From assembly GCA_051744925.1 (NCBI GenBank), contig JBNJDM010000097.1:1-8004 (forward strand): a DNA stretch of 8,004 bases. Direction: 5' to 3'. The position numbers and the translations under genes were made by a program. Below the pieces are notes generated by a model. That model was not told where the DNA came from. It worked only from the letters and a program-made list of their open reading frames with translations, and searched no databases. Origin of the DNA: JACKCP01 sp051744925. GTDB taxonomy: Bacteria; Desulfobacterota; Desulfobacteria; Desulfobacterales; JACKCP01. Below are positions 6,111-8,004 of the stretch, one piece after another. Positions within the stretch are counted from its first letter, which is position 1. The number at the start of each line of letters is the position of its first letter.

Positions 6111-6689
6111 ATGAAAATATTTAAAGTCTTTTTAACAATCCTTGTTACTGCAGTATTTTGTTTATCATACTTTTCCCCTGTTTCTGCAGAAAATGAAGAT
6201 AAAGACAAGAAATATCTTATTGGCGAAGGTGATGTATTAAACATAAATGTATGGAAAGAGCCTGATTTAACGCAGGAATCAATCAGGGTAAGAATAGACG
6301 GCAAAATCACTTTTCCTCTTTTGGATGATATCCAGGCTTCAGGGCTTACAACAATGGAACTTAAAGACGTAATAACAAAAAAGCTCGGAGATTTTGTTGA
6401 AGCTCCCACAGTTACAGTCACCCTTCTTGATGCGGCAAGCAAAAAATTTTACATTTTAGGCGAAATTCAAAAAACAGGTGAATATCCAATTCTGAAAAAC
6501 TTAACAGTTATGCAGGCTTTTGCTCTGGCCGGCGGTTTTACAGAATGGGCCTCAAAAAAAGAAATACTCCTTTTCAGATATGAAAACGGAAAACAAAAAA
6601 AGATAGTAATTAATTATAAAGATATTGTTAAAGGCGATTTTTCCAAAAATATACCGGTAAGAGCCGATGATATTATTGTTGTCCCATAA
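6111..6689 (+). CDS. Short periplasmic polysaccharide export (OPX) protein, Wza family
   Basis: Forms the periplasmic part of the export channel between the co-polymerase and the outer membrane. It has 192 residues: a signal peptide (1-26, cleavage after PVSA), a polysaccharide export domain (about 34-107, starting YLIGEGDVLNINVWKEPDL), and one SLBB domain (about 112-165, KFYILGEIQKTGEYPI then LAGGF at 139-143). It ends IPVRADDIIVVP. No lipobox is convincing; C17 lies inside the hydrophobic core (AVFC). E. coli Wza is about twice as long, is a lipoprotein, and has a C-terminal amphipathic helix that crosses the outer membrane. None of that extension is present here, so the protein cannot make the outer-membrane pore alone. 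AAAGGA (6098-6103) lies 7 nt before the ATG. The barrel gene follows at once. Confidence 0.92.
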   Translation: MKIFKVFLTILVTAVFCLSYFSPVSAENEDKDKKYLIGEGDVLNINVWKEPDLTQESIRVRIDGKITFPLLDDIQASGLTTMELKDVITKKLGDFVEAPTVTVTLLDAASKKFYILGEIQKTGEYPILKNLTVMQAFALAGGFTEWASKKEILLFRYENGKQKKIVINYKDIVKGDFSKNIPVRADDIIVVP

Positions 6690-6692
6690 AGG
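6688..6692 (+). promoter_or_regulatory. Ribosome binding site that decides the beta-barrel start
   Basis: AAAGG overlaps the stop codon of the export gene (6687-6689) and sits 7 nt before an in-frame GTG at 6700. Starting at GTG gives a clean signal peptide (MKKFVFLLIF). The in-frame ATG at 6667 would place MILLLSHKGVK in front of it, lies inside the export gene and has no purine-rich site. Confidence 0.65.
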
Positions 6693-6699
6693 TGTTAAA

Positions 6700-7992
6700 G
6701 TGAAAAAATTTGTTTTTCTGCTTATTTTTACAATCTTTTTTTTTAATTCAGTCTGCTGCTTCGGCTTAACGACTTTTACACCCGGAATATCAGTAAAAGG
6801 CAACTATACTGATAATTATAATCAGACAGAATCTGAACTTAAAGAAGATGACTATTCAACACAATACAGCCTTGATTTTTCGTTAAACTCAGAAACTAAA
6901 AGGTCAAGTACAAGTATTAACTACTCCCCTTCCTATGTAGACAGCAAAGATCATGATGAAGATGATTCAATAAATCATATTTTTAATTTAAATTCTTTAT
7001 TCAATTTAACAAAGCACAGTGACTTAGGTTTTAATAATTCATTTGAAAAAAGCAGAAAAAGAGCCTTGAGAACAGGAACCTGGGAAGATACAAATACTTT
7101 TAATGCTTCTGTAAACTTTAACAACAGATTTGATAAAAGAAGCACCAGAGGAGGAAGACTTTCTTTTACTTCCTCAGATTCTGAAGGTGAAAATGCAGAT
7201 GATCATCAGACTGTAAGTACAGGATTAAACCTGTCGCACTGGTTCAGTGTAAGATACGGTTATGATGCAGGAGTTTCAGCAGAAAAAACAATGTATGATT
7301 CTTCACAGGAAGATAAAGATACTTATAAAGGAAATATTAAGTTTTCCAGAAAATTTACAAAACATTTAAACGGATATATTGCTTATAATCACTCGCTTTC
7401 AATAGAAGACAGTGAAGAACATACAGTATATAATCCGTCTGCAGGTTTTGACTGGGAAATAAGCAAAACCTCTAAATTCTCTCTTGGAGCAGGTGTTCTT
7501 TTTCATGACTATTCTGATCAGAAAAACTCAAATGACTTATTTGTAAATGCAGATATTTTCAAGCTTTTCGACTTCAGTAAAAGAGGCTCATTCACCATAA
7601 GCGCTACAAGCGGATATGAAGAAACAAATGAAGATGCAGCAAGCCTGGGGTTTAATATTTATTATCAGGGAGGCTGCAATTTTAATTACAGACTAACAAA
7701 AAGGCTTTCATGGAATTTATCATCTTCATATAAAAACCAGGAGTTCAAAGAAGCTGATGAAAGAACTGACAATACTTTAAATGCAAGTACCGGACTAAAC
7801 TGGACTTTGCTCAGATGGCTCAATATGAATATCGGTTACACATATACAAATTTTCAGACAGATTCATCTGAAAGAACAGATTATGAAGAAAATACAGCAT
7901 ATATTAGCTTCAGCGCATCTCCGGCAAGACCTTCAAGAATGGAAGAAGGTGATATTAGAAAAAAAGCTGAAAAACAGATTTACGGGAAATAA
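6700..7992 (+). CDS. Outer-membrane beta-barrel protein, probable EPS export porin
   Basis: Probable outer-membrane pore partner of the export protein encoded 10 bp upstream. From GTG 6700 it has 430 residues: MKK, a hydrophobic segment (4-18) and a likely cleavage after VCCFG (about residue 22). The rest is almost wholly alternating polar/hydrophobic strands rich in Asn, Ser, Tyr and Phe, with charged turns (SESELKEDD-like and DHDEDD). By eye there are about 18-20 strands, such as YSLDFSLNSE, GRLSFTSSD, YIAYNHSLSIED, FSLGAGVLFHDY and NMNIGYTYTNF. The last strand ends YISFSASPARP, followed by a charged tail (RMEEGDIRKKAEKQIYGK), so it lacks the usual terminal Phe. The style, including an early NYTDNY, recalls the BBP2-like barrels found in PEP-CTERM-type EPS loci. 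The exact family and strand number are not proven. Pore function is inferred from the neighbour. Confidence 0.8.
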   Translation: MKKFVFLLIFTIFFFNSVCCFGLTTFTPGISVKGNYTDNYNQTESELKEDDYSTQYSLDFSLNSETKRSSTSINYSPSYVDSKDHDEDDSINHIFNLNSLFNLTKHSDLGFNNSFEKSRKRALRTGTWEDTNTFNASVNFNNRFDKRSTRGGRLSFTSSDSEGENADDHQTVSTGLNLSHWFSVRYGYDAGVSAEKTMYDSSQEDKDTYKGNIKFSRKFTKHLNGYIAYNHSLSIEDSEEHTVYNPSAGFDWEISKTSKFSLGAGVLFHDYSDQKNSNDLFVNADIFKLFDFSKRGSFTISATSGYEETNEDAASLGFNIYYQGGCNFNYRLTKRLSWNLSSSYKNQEFKEADERTDNTLNASTGLNWTLLRWLNMNIGYTYTNFQTDSSERTDYEENTAYISFSASPARPSRMEEGDIRKKAEKQIYGK

Positions 7993-8004
7993 AATATCGT
8001 GGAA

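Noticed and set aside
6065..6803. Minus-strand ORFs opposite the export and barrel genes
   Set aside because: They are shadows of two well-supported coding regions, with no recognisable domain.
7999..8004. GTG at 7999 as the start of a next gene
   Set aside because: Only two codons are visible and the GGGAA upstream is at a wide spacing, so it cannot be supported.

Overview
The window is AT-rich (roughly one third G+C by eye) and carries one exopolysaccharide (EPS) assembly locus, entirely on the + strand. The cell is Gram-negative: there is a Wza-type periplasmic export protein with a signal peptide, and an outer-membrane beta-barrel. The sugar transferase closely resembles the variety associated with PEP-CTERM/exosortase A (XrtA) EPS loci, and the chain-length protein, detached tyrosine kinase, export protein and barrel fit that setting. 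An AT-rich member of the Desulfobacterota is my best guess, but this is inference from gene type and composition; there is no marker gene.

Layout. Bases 2-85 hold the last 27 codons of an unrecognised gene. Bases 86-878 are a long non-coding stretch: a GC-rich folded island (115-161), two 9-bp inverted repeats (222-271 and 488-525), and a near-perfect 20-bp palindrome (722-741) that looks like an operator. The EPS genes then follow: wecB-type UDP-GlcNAc 2-epimerase (start best placed at 897), a Wzz/GumC-type polysaccharide co-polymerase (2070-3701), a cytoplasmic bacterial tyrosine kinase (3813-4685, GTG start), a polyprenyl glycosylphosphotransferase (4691-6088), a short single-SLBB outer-membrane polysaccharide export (OPX) protein (6111-6689), and a beta-barrel protein (start best placed at GTG 6700, end 7992). 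The last four genes are tightly packed. The first three are each preceded by a spacer carrying a related element.

How the genes work together. The epimerase supplies UDP-ManNAc. The glycosylphosphotransferase starts the repeat unit on undecaprenyl phosphate. The co-polymerase and its separate kinase control chain length and export. The OPX protein lacks the membrane-spanning C-terminal helix of E. coli Wza, so the barrel encoded next to it is the likely outer-membrane pore, making a two-part OPX/beta-barrel translocon. Flippase, polymerase, other glycosyltransferases and any exosortase are not in the window and probably lie downstream.

The most unusual signal is a degenerate element of about 35-40 bp present three times, at 828-861, 1982-2019 and 3742-3780, ending 32-50 nt before the start codons of the first three genes. 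Two copies share an exact 13-mer and two share 17 of 20 bases. I do not recognise it as a named riboswitch or as JUMPstart/ops, and it may be an undescribed regulatory site of this EPS locus.
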